A stretch of 54,632 nt of DNA, taken from assembly GCA_003249215.1 (NCBI GenBank), contig QKJR01000064.1, positions 1 through 54,632 on the forward strand, written 5' to 3'. Positions 1 through 8,494 of the stretch are shown piece by piece; the stretch's first letter is position 1; each line of letters begins with the position of its first letter. A program made the translations under genes and the position numbers. The notes under the pieces were generated by a model. That model searched no databases and was not told the DNA's origin. It saw only the letters and a program-made list of their open reading frames with translations. The DNA comes from Rhodobacterales bacterium. Its GTDB lineage: Bacteria; Pseudomonadota; Alphaproteobacteria; Rhodobacterales; Rhodobacteraceae.

Positions 1-157
1 GGGCTTCGTGCCGGGCTATGTGATCTCGTGGATCCTCAAGGTCACCGGTCAGCTGCGCGTGCCCGCCGAGGCCGAGATCATGGGTCTCGACAAGGCCAAG
101 GTTCCCGCCTCGGCCTATCCCGAAGCGCTGCATCCCACCGTCACTCCGGCTGAATAA
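1..157 (+). CDS. amt: Ammonium transporter (Amt), C-terminal end only
   Basis: Partial gene that enters from the left edge. The readable frame starts at base 2 and gives 51 residues ending at TAA 155-157. The segment VISWILKVTGQLRVPAEAE followed by EIMGLDKAKV resembles the last membrane helix and cytoplasmic tail of Amt/MEP ammonium channels, where a helix is followed by an acidic E-x-E-x-x-GLD segment. Amt conducts ammonium or ammonia across the inner membrane. It lies 26 bases upstream of a small membrane protein gene and, beyond that, the dimethylamine monooxygenase genes, which suggests a joint role in taking up or retaining nitrogen from methylated amines. The family call rests on a short tail, so it is probable rather than certain. 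Confidence 0.7.
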   Translation, partial: GFVPGYVISWILKVTGQLRVPAEAEIMGLDKAKVPASAYPEALHPTVTPAE

Positions 158-183
158 GCCACTCACTATGAAAGGAAATCATC

Positions 184-363
184 ATGGAAGCTCCTTTTGA
201 CGCGACCAGCTGGGATGGCATCACCGGCGCGATCTACGCAGGCTTCGGCTCGGCCGAGATCTTCTGGATCATCCTGTGCTACCTCTGCGTGCTCGCCGCC
301 GTGATCCTCGGCTGGCGCCACGAGAAACACGCCTACGACGCTGCCAAAGACGGCAAGCACTAA
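184..363 (+). CDS. Small single-pass membrane protein, 59 residues, unknown function
   Basis: Starts at ATG 184 behind AAAGGAAATC, a good ribosome binding site about 6 bases upstream, and ends at TAA 361-363. The N-terminal third is polar and acidic (MEAPFDATSWDG). Residues about 24-44 form one strongly hydrophobic helix (IFWIILCYLCVLAAVILGW), followed by a charged tail (RHEKHAYDAAKDGKH). No enzyme motif is visible and I do not recognise a named family. It sits between amt and dmmD in the same direction, so it is probably part of the same transcript. A partner or regulatory subunit of the transporter or of the monooxygenase is possible, but that is inference from position only. Confidence 0.75.
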   Translation: MEAPFDATSWDGITGAIYAGFGSAEIFWIILCYLCVLAAVILGWRHEKHAYDAAKDGKH

Positions 364-436
364 GGCCAAACGCCGCGGGCGGCACCCCCGCCCGCGGCCC
401 CCACGATATTCAGGACGACAGGACAAGGAAGCGAAC

Positions 437-1573
437 ATGACCGCATCTTGGAGATTTTCGGCGCTGGCCGACCGGCACCGCGCACTCGGCTCGGCGCTCG
501 AAGACTGGAGCGGCATGGGCACCGCCTGGTCCTATGACGGCGACCCGATGGAAGAATACATCGCGATCCGCACCAAGGCGGGTCTGATGGATGTCTCGGG
601 CCTCAAGAAGGTTCACATCACCGGTCCGGGCGCGAGCCATGTGATCGACCGCGCCACCACGCGCAATGTCGAGAAGCTGATGCCCGGCCGCGCGGTCTAT
701 GCCTGCATGCTCAACGATACGGGCAAATTCGTCGACGATTGCGTGATCTACCGCACCGGCCCGAACGCCTTCATGGTCGTCCATGGCTCGGGTCAGGGCT
801 TCGAGCAGCTGACCATGGCCGCCGAGGGGCGTGACGTGTCCGTCCGCTTCGACGACAACCTGCATGACCTTTCGCTGCAAGGGCCGCTCGCGGTCGATTT
901 CCTTGCCAAATACGTGCCGGGCATCCGCGATCTGGCCTATTTCGGCATCATCCAGACCTCGCTTTTCGGCGTGCCCGCGATGATCTCGCGCACCGGCTAT
1001 ACCGGCGAGCGCGGCTATGAGCTCTTCATCCGTGGTCAGGATGCCGGGATGGTCTGGGACCGGATCCTTGCCGAGGGCAAGGACATGGGGATCATCCCCT
1101 GCCGCTTCACCACGCTCGACCTGCTGCGCACCGAGAGCTACCTGCTCTTCTTCCCCTATGACAACTCGGAAATGTATCCCTTCGCGGACGAGCCCTGCGG
1201 CGACACGCTCTGGGAGCTCGGCCTCGATTTCACCGTCTCGCCCGGCAAGACCGGCTTCCGCGGCGCCGAGGAGCATTACCGCCTGAAAGGCCGCGAGCGC
1301 TTCAAGATCTGGGGCCTCAAGCTCGAAGGCACCGCCGTGCCGGGCAATGGCGCGCCGGTCATGCGCGACGGCGTTCAGGTCGGTGTGGTCACGCAGGCGA
1401 TGCATTCGCCGCTCAACGACTGGACCGTGGCAATCGCCCGCCTGCCGGTCGATTGCGCCAATGAGGGCACGAAGCTGGTGGTGAACTGTGCCGAGAACGG
1501 CCCGATTGCCGCGGTGACCGGCCAGATGCCCTTCCTCGACCCCGAGAAGAAGATCCGCACCGCCAAGGGCTGA
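437..1573 (+). CDS. dmmD: GcvT-like, THF-dependent subunit of dimethylamine monooxygenase
   Basis: A 378-residue member of the aminomethyltransferase (GcvT/YgfZ) fold family. The N-terminal part has the usual DVSGLKKVHITGPGA segment and the middle has SRTGYTGERGYELFI, a hallmark of folate-binding GcvT proteins; a C-terminal barrel domain follows. In the haem-dependent oxidative N-demethylase family the corresponding subunit takes formaldehyde released by demethylation onto tetrahydrofolate, giving methylene-THF. The next three genes are the other subunits of that enzyme, which separates this protein from the true glycine cleavage T protein; gcvH and gcvP are absent. The ATG at 437 follows AAGGAAGCGAAC. 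Letters are assigned by domain, not by gene order, since here the order is D-C-B-A. Confidence 0.85.
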   Translation: MTASWRFSALADRHRALGSALEDWSGMGTAWSYDGDPMEEYIAIRTKAGLMDVSGLKKVHITGPGASHVIDRATTRNVEKLMPGRAVYACMLNDTGKFVDDCVIYRTGPNAFMVVHGSGQGFEQLTMAAEGRDVSVRFDDNLHDLSLQGPLAVDFLAKYVPGIRDLAYFGIIQTSLFGVPAMISRTGYTGERGYELFIRGQDAGMVWDRILAEGKDMGIIPCRFTTLDLLRTESYLLFFPYDNSEMYPFADEPCGDTLWELGLDFTVSPGKTGFRGAEEHYRLKGRERFKIWGLKLEGTAVPGNGAPVMRDGVQVGVVTQAMHSPLNDWTVAIARLPVDCANEGTKLVVNCAENGPIAAVTGQMPFLDPEKKIRTAKG

Positions 1574-1643
1574 GGCCCAATCCCAGGCAGGGGCGGCGTC
1601 AGATCGCCCCGCCTTTCCCAACAGGATGCCCCGAGGACTGCCG

Positions 1644-2246
1644 ATGCCAAGAACCGAATTCTCCCCCTCGATCGCGACCCGCCCGGTCTATGCGGCGCTC
1701 AAGGCGCATGGCTCGGCCCCCGCCTTGATGCTCGCCGATGCCGAGGGCGCCGAGGCGCTCATCGAACTGGCCGCGGCCGATCCGGCGGTCATGGACCGTG
1801 CCCATCTGATCTATATCCCGGCGGGTGCGGCGCATGGCCCCCGTCTGCGCGAACTGGGCGCGAAGATGTATCACGAGGCGCCGAGCTTTTCGGCAGCCCT
1901 CGAGCGCTATCGCAAGGCGCTTCTTGATGCCAAGATGGGCACGCAGCTCTATCTCGCGGGCACCGAAGGCCTGATCGGTCAGGCCGCCGCCGAGGCGCTG
2001 GCCGCGGGCCTGCCCGCCGATGCGATCCAGTCCGAGCACCGCGGCTCGATCGCGCGCCGCATGCAATGCGTCCATTGCAAGGGCGTGACCGAAGATGTCA
2101 CCACCGACCCCTTTGTCTGCTCGCATTGCGGGCTCACCCTCTTCGTGCGCGACCATTTCTCGCGCCGGCTGGGCGCGTTTCAGGGGGTCTGCGTCGATGC
2201 GGAAACACCCGGCATTGTCCCCGAGATGAAGGAGATCAAGGCATGA
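1644..2246 (+). CDS. dmmC: Dimethylamine monooxygenase small subunit with zinc-ribbon-like C-terminus
   Basis: About 200 residues. The C-terminal quarter carries two CxxC pairs, C142-VH-C145 and C159-SH-C162, followed by GLTLFVRDHFSRRLGAF, which would bind zinc or an iron centre. The N-terminal part looks like a nucleotide-fold domain without a motif I can name. It is the gamma-type subunit found in haem-dependent oxidative N-demethylase clusters, between the GcvT-like and the ferredoxin-reductase-like subunits. I chose ATG 1644 because GAGG at 1633-1636 is well spaced; an in-frame ATG at 1626 has no clear ribosome binding site. The stop codon overlaps the next start as ATGA, indicating translational coupling with dmmB. 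Confidence 0.8.
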   Translation: MPRTEFSPSIATRPVYAALKAHGSAPALMLADAEGAEALIELAAADPAVMDRAHLIYIPAGAAHGPRLRELGAKMYHEAPSFSAALERYRKALLDAKMGTQLYLAGTEGLIGQAAAEALAAGLPADAIQSEHRGSIARRMQCVHCKGVTEDVTTDPFVCSHCGLTLFVRDHFSRRLGAFQGVCVDAETPGIVPEMKEIKA

Positions 2247-3187
2247 GCGCGCTTGAACTTCGCGTGGCGGCAGTCGAACCGCTCTCGCCCCTCGTCACCC
2301 GCTTCCGCTTCGAGGATCCCGCAGGCGCCACGCTGCCGCTCTTTTCCGGCGGCGCGCATATCGTGGTCGAGATGCCCGATGAGGACACCCTGCGCCGCAA
2401 TGCCTATTCGCTGATTTCCGATCCGCTCGACGGCTCGGGCTATGAGATCGCCGTGCGGCGCGAGGATGCGGGCCGCGGCGGCTCGCGCTTCATGCATGCC
2501 CGGGTGAAACCGGGCGACACGATGCGCGTGACGCTGCCGATCAACCTGTTTTCCCTCGACCTGCGCGCCAAGAAGCACGTGCTGATCGGCGGCGGCATCG
2601 GCATCACGCCGTTTCTGGCACAACTGCGCCAGTTGCAGCGCCTGCAGATGCCCTTCGAGCTGCATTATGCCGCGCGCTCGCGCGCCGAGGCCGCGGGTCT
2701 CGCCTTGCTGCCCGATCTGCCGCAGATCCACGTGCATATCTCGGATGAGGGCAACCGGATGGATCTCGGCGCGATCCTCGGCAGCCAGCCCTTGGGCACG
2801 CATATCTATACCTGCGGCCCCGAAGGCCTCATCGCCGCGGTGGACGAGACCGGCGCGCGGCTCGGCTGGCCCAAGGGCGCGCTGCATTCCGAGGCCTTCC
2901 TCGCCCCCCCGCCCGGCACGCCCTTCACGGTCACGCTGAAATCCGGGCGCAAAATCGAGGTCGGCGCGCATCAGAGCCTGCTCGAGGCGCTCGAGGCGGC
3001 CGAGGTCGAGGTCGACTGGTCGTGCCGCGGCGGCGCCTGCGGGCGCTGCGAGACGGGTGTCTCCTCCTGCCACGGCCGCATCGAGCACCACGATCACTGG
3101 CTCTCGGACGAGGAAAAAGCCGCCCAGACGAAAATCATGCCCTGCGTCTCGCGCTTCACCGGCGAGTCGCTCACCCTCGACCTCTAG
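2243..3187 (+). CDS. dmmB: Dimethylamine monooxygenase reductase subunit (FNR fold plus 2Fe-2S ferredoxin)
   Basis: A 314-residue electron-transfer protein of the phthalate dioxygenase reductase/VanB type. The flavin domain shows RRNAYSLISDP, the pyridine nucleotide domain shows GGGIGITPFLAQL and YTCGPEGL, and the C-terminal ferredoxin domain has SCRGGACGRCETGV with a fourth cysteine in VSSC, a plant-type 2Fe-2S site. It would pass electrons from NAD(P)H to the haem of the alpha subunit. The start is ATG 2243, overlapping the dmmC stop (ATGA). The open frame extends upstream without a stop, but those codons are inside dmmC and look like a shadow. The next gene starts 9 bases downstream. Confidence 0.87.
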   Translation: MSALELRVAAVEPLSPLVTRFRFEDPAGATLPLFSGGAHIVVEMPDEDTLRRNAYSLISDPLDGSGYEIAVRREDAGRGGSRFMHARVKPGDTMRVTLPINLFSLDLRAKKHVLIGGGIGITPFLAQLRQLQRLQMPFELHYAARSRAEAAGLALLPDLPQIHVHISDEGNRMDLGAILGSQPLGTHIYTCGPEGLIAAVDETGARLGWPKGALHSEAFLAPPPGTPFTVTLKSGRKIEVGAHQSLLEALEAAEVEVDWSCRGGACGRCETGVSSCHGRIEHHDHWLSDEEKAAQTKIMPCVSRFTGESLTLDL

Positions 3188-3196
3188 GAGGTGCAG

Positions 3197-4237
3197 ATGA
3201 CCTTGAATTTCAACGACGAAACCTTCCGCGGCGATTACACCTTCCGCAATTCGCCCGCGGCGATCCGGCGCTTTCCGTTCCCCTTCGACCAAGACAGCTA
3301 CATGTATTCGGTCAACCTCGAGCCCCATGCCGGGGGCCGCGAGGGATCGCCGTTCCAGAACCGCTTCGACGTGGACGAGCATTACGTGGCCGAGATGAAG
3401 GACCGCGAGATCACCCTGACCGAGGATCCCCTGCGCTGCCAGTCGCTGCCGCATATGGAGCTGGCGGGCTGGGATTTCCTCGAGCTGGTGATGGTCTCGA
3501 AATCCGAGGATTACCCCGAGCTCTTCACGCTGAACCGCGATGGCGACCGCTGGCATTGGATCAATCGCCCCCTCGGGATCGAGCAGCGGTTTACCTTCCT
3601 CGATCCGACCACCCTGCCCTGCGGGCCGATGGAATATATCACCCGCCAGACCCAGGGCGATCACGCGCTTCTCGATCAGCGCGACGGGAATCTCTGGATG
3701 GATGCCGGGATGGTCACGAGCCAGGCCGACTGGTCGCTCGATTTCGACATCGGGATGAACTTCTACGAATGGCATGCGCCGGTGCCGAAGGCCAATGAGA
3801 TGGGCGTCTTCCAGCGCGCGCTCAAGTTCCTTCTGAACCTGCAGCAGGGCGCGCCGGTGCGGCGTCTGAACTGGACGATGACGGTGAACCCGCGGCTCGA
3901 CACCTCGCCCGAGAACTATCACAAATGGGGCCCGGAAAAGCGCACGATCACGCCCGAGAACGTGGGCGAGAAACAGCATCTGCGCGTCGAGTTGCAGACG
4001 CTCTGGCGGCTGCCGCGCTCGAACGCCATCGCCTTCCCGATCCGCTGCTACCTGATGTCGCTCGAGGATATCGTGAGCCAGCCGAAATGGGGCCGCCGCC
4101 TGCACCGGGTGCTGCGCGACCTGCCCGACGAGCTCGCGGAGTACAAGGGCTTCGCGGTGAACCGGCCGGTGATCGTCGATTATCTGTCGAAATTCGACGA
4201 TGGCGCGGAAACCTCGCCGGGCATCTTCCCCGACTGA
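3197..4237 (+). CDS. dmmA: Haem-containing catalytic subunit of dimethylamine monooxygenase (DUF3445 family)
   Basis: A 346-residue member of the DUF3445 / haem-dependent oxidative N-demethylase alpha family. Recognisable segments include GWDFLELVMVSKSEDYPELF and the conserved C-terminal stretch ELQTLWRLPRSNAIAFPIR with YLMSLEDI. In the characterised family the haem sits in a PAS-like fold and oxidatively removes a methyl group from dimethylamine, giving methylamine and formaldehyde. The formaldehyde would pass to the GcvT-like subunit. The start ATG 3197 has a perfect AGGAGG at 3186-3191; a GTG at 3191 lies inside that site and is less likely. The last 58 bases overlap the end of the convergent metallophosphoesterase gene. 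Confidence 0.87.
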   Translation: MTLNFNDETFRGDYTFRNSPAAIRRFPFPFDQDSYMYSVNLEPHAGGREGSPFQNRFDVDEHYVAEMKDREITLTEDPLRCQSLPHMELAGWDFLELVMVSKSEDYPELFTLNRDGDRWHWINRPLGIEQRFTFLDPTTLPCGPMEYITRQTQGDHALLDQRDGNLWMDAGMVTSQADWSLDFDIGMNFYEWHAPVPKANEMGVFQRALKFLLNLQQGAPVRRLNWTMTVNPRLDTSPENYHKWGPEKRTITPENVGEKQHLRVELQTLWRLPRSNAIAFPIRCYLMSLEDIVSQPKWGRRLHRVLRDLPDELAEYKGFAVNRPVIVDYLSKFDDGAETSPGIFPD

Positions 4238-5097
4238 GGCACGGCCCCCGGCGCCCGCGCGGGCGCCTCCTGCAAGACCCAGTGATCGCCCTGCCGGACA
4301 TAGACCTGCCGGGCGATCGCTCCGAAATCGCCCCCGGGCCCCGCCGCATGGCGCGCGATCGCAAGCCGCGCCGCGCGGCCCCGCGAGATCTCGATCAGCG
4401 CGAAATCATTCGGCTCGCCGCGCTCGCGCGTCGAAAGGGCGGTGCCCGCCTGCACCTGCAAGAGCCTTGCGCCCCCCTCGGGCGCCGCCAGCGGCGCAAT
4501 CGCCCAGTGATGCAGATGCCCGCTCAGCACCAGATCGGCGCCGGCCGCGGCCAGCGCCTCGAGCGCGGTCGCCGCCCCCGTCATCAATTGCTTGTCGGTG
4601 CCCGGCGGCTGGCTGAACGGATGATGCGCGACCACGGCCACGATCTGATTGCGGGCCTTGGCCGCCCGCACCCGCGCCAGGAGCGCGAGGAACCGCGCCG
4701 GCGCGATCCGCCCCGCCTGCCAATGGCGCGGGGTCGCGGTGTTGAGCCCCAGAACGCTCAGCCCCGGCAGATCGACGACCGGCGCCAGATCCGCACCGAT
4801 CGCGCGGCGATAGGCCCCGAAAGGCCGGAAAAAGCGGCGAAACGGCCGGTCGAGCGGGATGTCGTGATTGCCGGGCACAGCCATCCACGGCACCGGCAGC
4901 CGGTCGAGAAAGCCGCGCGCCGCGGCGAATTGCGCGGGTCTCGCGCGTTGCGTCAGATCGCCGGAGATCACCACGAGATCGGGCGCGAGCCCCTCCACCG
5001 CGCGCAGCATCGGCGCGATCAGCGCGGGATTGACCCGACCGAAATGCACATCCGAAAGATGCAGGAGGCGCAGGCTTGGGGCGGGCTCGGAGGTCAT
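4180..5097 (-). CDS. Calcineurin-like metallophosphoesterase
   Basis: A 305-residue protein with the complete metal-binding signature of the calcineurin-like superfamily: HLSDVHFG near the N-terminus, ISGDLTQR, VPGNHDIP, VAHHPF and SGHLHHW in order. These bind two metal ions and hydrolyse phosphomonoesters or diesters; it resembles Icc/CpdA-type proteins, but the substrate cannot be read from sequence. The start ATG at 5097 overlaps the stop of the upstream lipid kinase (ATGA), so the two are probably translated together. The C-terminal tail (about 20 residues) reads antisense into the end of dmmA, with a Pro/Ala-rich section coded by an 18-base palindrome. Confidence 0.85.
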   Translation of the reverse strand: MTSEPAPSLRLLHLSDVHFGRVNPALIAPMLRAVEGLAPDLVVISGDLTQRARPAQFAAARGFLDRLPVPWMAVPGNHDIPLDRPFRRFFRPFGAYRRAIGADLAPVVDLPGLSVLGLNTATPRHWQAGRIAPARFLALLARVRAAKARNQIVAVVAHHPFSQPPGTDKQLMTGAATALEALAAAGADLVLSGHLHHWAIAPLAAPEGGARLLQVQAGTALSTRERGEPNDFALIEISRGRAARLAIARHAAGPGGDFGAIARQVYVRQGDHWVLQEAPARAPGAVPQSGKMPGEVSAPSSNFDR

Positions 5098-6116
5098 GCC
5101 AACGCCCCCCCGAGCATCGCGCCACCGCGGGGCGATGCCGCGTCGGGCGCGTCGTCGCGGGCCACCGCCTCGGGGCCGATCACGCAAAGCGCCCCGGGCT
5201 CGGCGCGATAGTCCAAGGGCGCGATCATGGTGTCGCGCTCGCCGTCACGCGCGGTCAGCAGGCGGCGTTTCGCGGGGGTGATGGAGAAGGCCGGCGCGAA
5301 GCGGATCGCGTAATCCACATGCCGCTCGGCCCGCCGCGCCCCGAGCCGCAGCGCCCCGCGCAGGATCGCCATCAGGCTCGTCTCCGGCGCGATCAGCAGC
5401 GCGAGTTCACCGCCGCGCAGCCGCTCGGCGCCCTTGATGCCGAGAAACTCGAGCTGATAAGGGCTGTTCATCACGAAGGCGAGCGGCGTGTGCGCGGCCC
5501 GCCGCCCCGTCGCGTCGGCAATCTCCAGATCCATGCCGCCGCGCATCGTCAGCACCGTGCGCAGCACCGACCAATGCGCCGCGATCCGCGAGCGGCCCCA
5601 GCGGTCATAGATCGCCTCGCGCTCGCGCAGGATGCGGGGGTAAAGCCCGATGCTGGCGTTATTGAGAAACACCCGGCCGTTGACGGTGCCGATCTGCACC
5701 GGCCGCGCAAAGCCGCCCGCGAGCACCGCCGCCGCCGCCTCGATCTCCTCGGGAATGCCGAGGCCGCGGGCGAAGAAATTGAACGTGCCCGCCGGGATCA
5801 CGCCGAGCCGCGTGGTGCCCGCCGCCCCCTCGGACCAAAGCGTATCGGCCACGGCCGCGACCGTGCCATCGCCGCCACAGGCGACCACCGTGCCGAACCC
5901 CTCGGCCAGAGCGACGCGCGTCTGCGAGACGATCCGCTCCGCGCCGCCCGCCGCGATCGTCCAGCTTCCCGGCGCGAAATGGCGCTCCAGCGCCGCGCGC
6001 AGGCGGGCGATCCGCTCGGCCTCCTGCACGCCCGAGCCGGAATTGACGATCACGCACAGGCGCTCATCGCCGGGGGCAGTGTGCGGGAGGGGCGCGGCTT
6101 GGGTCATCAGGGGCAT
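5094..6116 (-). CDS. Diacylglycerol kinase family lipid kinase
   Basis: About 340 residues of the DAGK catalytic (NAD/YegS-like) fold: [16 protein letters not shown] near the start, the nucleotide-binding [14 protein letters not shown] motif, then [18 protein letters not shown] and [11 protein letters not shown]. Members phosphorylate diacylglycerol or other lipids, including sphingoid or phosphatidylglycerol derivatives, at the inner membrane. ATG 6116 is preceded by GGAAAGAG; a second ATG lies three codons in (6107). It is translationally coupled to the metallophosphoesterase, so both may act on the same lipid phosphate or signal, but the substrate is unknown. Confidence 0.83.
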   Translation of the reverse strand: MPLMTQAAPLPHTAPGDERLCVIVNSGSGVQEAERIARLRAALERHFAPGSWTIAAGGAERIVSQTRVALAEGFGTVVACGGDGTVAAVADTLWSEGAAGTTRLGVIPAGTFNFFARGLGIPEEIEAAAAVLAGGFARPVQIGTVNGRVFLNNASIGLYPRILREREAIYDRWGRSRIAAHWSVLRTVLTMRGGMDLEIADATGRRAAHTPLAFVMNSPYQLEFLGIKGAERLRGGELALLIAPETSLMAILRGALRLGARRAERHVDYAIRFAPAFSITPAKRRLLTARDGERDTMIAPLDYRAEPGALCVIGPEAVARDDAPDAASPRGGAMLGGALA

Positions 6117-6130
6117 CACGGGCTCTTTCC

Positions 6131-6167
6131 GGGGCAATCGGGGCGGGGCAATCGGGGCGGGGCAATC
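6131..6167. repeat. 14-base tandem repeat, 2.6 copies, with an inverted copy nearby
   Basis: The unit GGGGCAATCGGGGC is repeated at 6131-6144 and 6145-6158, with a partial copy at 6159-6167. The reverse complement, CGATTGCCCCGCCC, occurs at 6281-6294 just ahead of ilvD. The array lies directly upstream of the lipid kinase start (minus strand) and in the divergent promoter region of ilvD (plus strand). Regulatory binding or simple replication slippage are both possible. Confidence 0.75.
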
Positions 6168-6316
6168 TGAGGGCCAACGCATCGCCGCGCACATCCGTTC
6201 CCGACGCGATCCGGTGCCGCAGGGGCTTTGTTTCTTTGCATGGCGCGCGACCCTGCGCTAAGAGAGCGCCACGGGCGGCCCGATTGCCCCGCCCGACCAG
6301 ACCGAGGAGCCCCAAG

Positions 6317-8152
6317 ATGCCGCATTATCGTTCCCGCCAATCCACCCATGGCCGCAACATGGCCGGTGCCCGGGGCCTCTGGCGTGCCACCGGCATGACG
6401 GACGGCGATTTCGGCAAGCCGATCATCGCGGTCGTCAACTCCTTCACGCAATTCGTGCCGGGCCACGTCCACCTCAAGGATCTGGGCCAGATGGTCGCGC
6501 GCGAGATCGAGGCCGCGGGCGGCGTCGCCAAGGAATTCAACACGATCGCCATCGACGACGGGATCGCGATGGGCCATGACGGGATGCTCTATTCGCTGCC
6601 CTCGCGCGAGGTGATCGCCGACAGCGTGGAATACATGGTCAACGGCCATTGCGCCGATGCGATGGTCTGCATCTCGAACTGCGACAAGATCACGCCCGGC
6701 ATGATGATGGCGGCGATGCGCCTCAACATCCCGGTGATCTTCGTCTCGGGCGGCCCGATGGAGGCCGGCAAGGAAGGCGCCGCGATCGTCGGCCACGATC
6801 TCGATCTGGTCGATGCGATGGTCGCCGCGGCGGATGACAAATATACCGATGAGGAAGTCCTCGCGATCGAGAAATCGGCCTGCCCGACCTGCGGCTCGTG
6901 CTCGGGGATGTTCACGGCGAACTCGATGAACTGTCTGGCCGAGGCGCTGGGTCTCGCGCTGCCGGGCAACGGCTCGATGCTGGCGACGCACGCCGACCGC
7001 AAGGCGCTGTTCCTCGAGGCCGGGCGCAAGATCGTCGAGATCACCAAGCGCCACTATGAGGGCAACGAGAAGGGCCTCCTGCCGCGCGATATCGCCACCT
7101 TCGACGCCTTCGAGAACGCGATGAGCCTCGATATCGCGATGGGCGGGTCCACGAATACCGTGCTGCACCTGCTGGCGATCGCCTATGAGGGCGAGGTGAA
7201 TTTCACCATGGACGATATCGACCGCCTCTCGCGCAAGGTCCCGGTGCTCTGCAAGGTCGCCCCCGCGAAACAGGACGTGCACATGGAAGACGTGCACCGC
7301 GCGGGCGGCATCATGGGGATCCTCGGCGAGATGGGCCGCGCGGGCCTGCTGCATATGAATGCCCGCACCGTGCACAGCGCGACCATGGCCGAGGCGATCC
7401 AGAAATGGGACGTGATGACCGCAAACGACCCGGCCGTCGAGGAATTCTATCGCGCGGCGCCCGGCGGCGTGCGCACGACGCAGGCCTTCTCGACCGGGAA
7501 CCGCTATCAGGAGCTCGACCGCGACCGCGCCCGCGGCGTGATCCGCTCGGCCGAACATGCGTTTTCCAAGGATGGCGGGCTTGCGGTTCTGTTCGGCAAT
7601 ATCGCCGAGAACGGCTGCATCGTGAAAACCGCGGGCGTCGATGACTCGATCCTGAAATTCACCGGCACCGCCAAGGTTTACGAGAGCCAGGACGATGCGG
7701 TTTCCGGCATCCTGACCGGCAAGGTCACCGAGGGCGAGGTCGTGGTGATCCGCTTCGAGGGGCCGCGCGGCGGTCCGGGGATGCAGGAAATGCTCTATCC
7801 GACCTCCTATCTGAAATCGAAAGGGCTCGGCGCGAAATGCGCGCTGCTGACCGACGGGCGCTTCTCGGGCGGCACTTCGGGCCTCTCGATTGGGCATGTC
7901 AGCCCCGAGGCCGAAGAGGGCGGGCTGATCGGCCTTGTGGCGACCGGCGACGTGATCGAGATCGACATCCCGAACCGCACGATCAACCTCGCCGTGGCCG
8001 ATGACGTTCTGGCCGCGCGCCGCGCCGCCAAGGGCCCCCTGCCCTGGACGCCCGCGGCGCCGCGCCCGCGCGCCGTCTCGACCGCGCTCAAGGCCTATGC
8101 GCTTCTGGCCTCCTCGGCGGCCAAGGGCGGCGTGCGCATCCTGCCGAAATAA
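6317..8152 (+). CDS. ilvD: Dihydroxy-acid dehydratase
   Basis: Full-length 611-residue IlvD of the IlvD/Edd family, catalysing the third step of valine and isoleucine synthesis: dehydration of 2,3-dihydroxy-isovalerate or -methylvalerate to the 2-keto acids. Visible signatures are [30 protein letters not shown] with one iron-sulfur cysteine, [20 protein letters not shown] with further cluster cysteines, and the C-terminal [17 protein letters not shown] active-site segment. ATG 6317 has GAGGAGCC upstream. The gene is alone on its strand between the divergent lipid kinase and a terminator, so it is probably transcribed singly. Confidence 0.97.
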   Translation: MPHYRSRQSTHGRNMAGARGLWRATGMTDGDFGKPIIAVVNSFTQFVPGHVHLKDLGQMVAREIEAAGGVAKEFNTIAIDDGIAMGHDGMLYSLPSREVIADSVEYMVNGHCADAMVCISNCDKITPGMMMAAMRLNIPVIFVSGGPMEAGKEGAAIVGHDLDLVDAMVAAADDKYTDEEVLAIEKSACPTCGSCSGMFTANSMNCLAEALGLALPGNGSMLATHADRKALFLEAGRKIVEITKRHYEGNEKGLLPRDIATFDAFENAMSLDIAMGGSTNTVLHLLAIAYEGEVNFTMDDIDRLSRKVPVLCKVAPAKQDVHMEDVHRAGGIMGILGEMGRAGLLHMNARTVHSATMAEAIQKWDVMTANDPAVEEFYRAAPGGVRTTQAFSTGNRYQELDRDRARGVIRSAEHAFSKDGGLAVLFGNIAENGCIVKTAGVDDSILKFTGTAKVYESQDDAVSGILTGKVTEGEVVVIRFEGPRGGPGMQEMLYPTSYLKSKGLGAKCALLTDGRFSGGTSGLSIGHVSPEAEEGGLIGLVATGDVIEIDIPNRTINLAVADDVLAARRAAKGPLPWTPAAPRPRAVSTALKAYALLASSAAKGGVRILPK

Positions 8153-8178
8153 ACGCCCTGCCATCGCAGCGCACCGAA

Positions 8179-8205
8179 GGCCCCCGCAAGGGGGCCTATT
8201 ATTTC
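8179..8205 (+). terminator. Rho-independent-like terminator after ilvD
   Basis: Perfect stem GGCCCCC / GGGGGCC with a GCAA loop (8179-8196), followed by TATTATTTC. It lies 27 bases after the ilvD stop. Confidence 0.75.
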
Positions 8206-8494
8206 AGCAACCTGCCTGTCAATCGGGCGAACGTGCCCCTCGGCGGCGCGCACCACGCGGCGCGCCCGCCCCTTGGGCACGCCGGTTTGACAGCTTTCCC
8301 GACCCCGTCCCAGAGTGAACTCTCGGATCGACATCCGATCCGGAGACCCGATTGGCTTGCGCAGTTGGTGGGAGGCCCGCCGCTCAGGTCGGAACAGTTC
8401 CGCCCGCGCAAGCGTTCATCGAACAGGCGCGCGACGGGCAAGCCCGGCCGACCCCGAGGGGTCACGCCGCACTCACGACCGCAGGAGCTTTACG
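8206..8494. other. Non-coding gap upstream of the transglutaminase-like gene
   Basis: With the terminator this makes a gap of about 340 bases between ilvD and the next gene. The open frame of the downstream gene extends back into it but lacks a ribosome binding site or recognisable protein sequence. I see no other gene, RNA or clear repeat. Confidence 0.5.

Noticed and set aside
437..1573. Glycine cleavage T protein or DMSP demethylase (DmdA)
   Set aside because: Same fold, but the context of DUF3445, reductase and zinc-ribbon subunits points to the dimethylamine monooxygenase subunit; no gcvH or gcvP nearby.
2180..4105. 641-codon open frame antisense to dmmB and dmmA
   Set aside because: Shadow of well supported genes; no motif seen in its translation.
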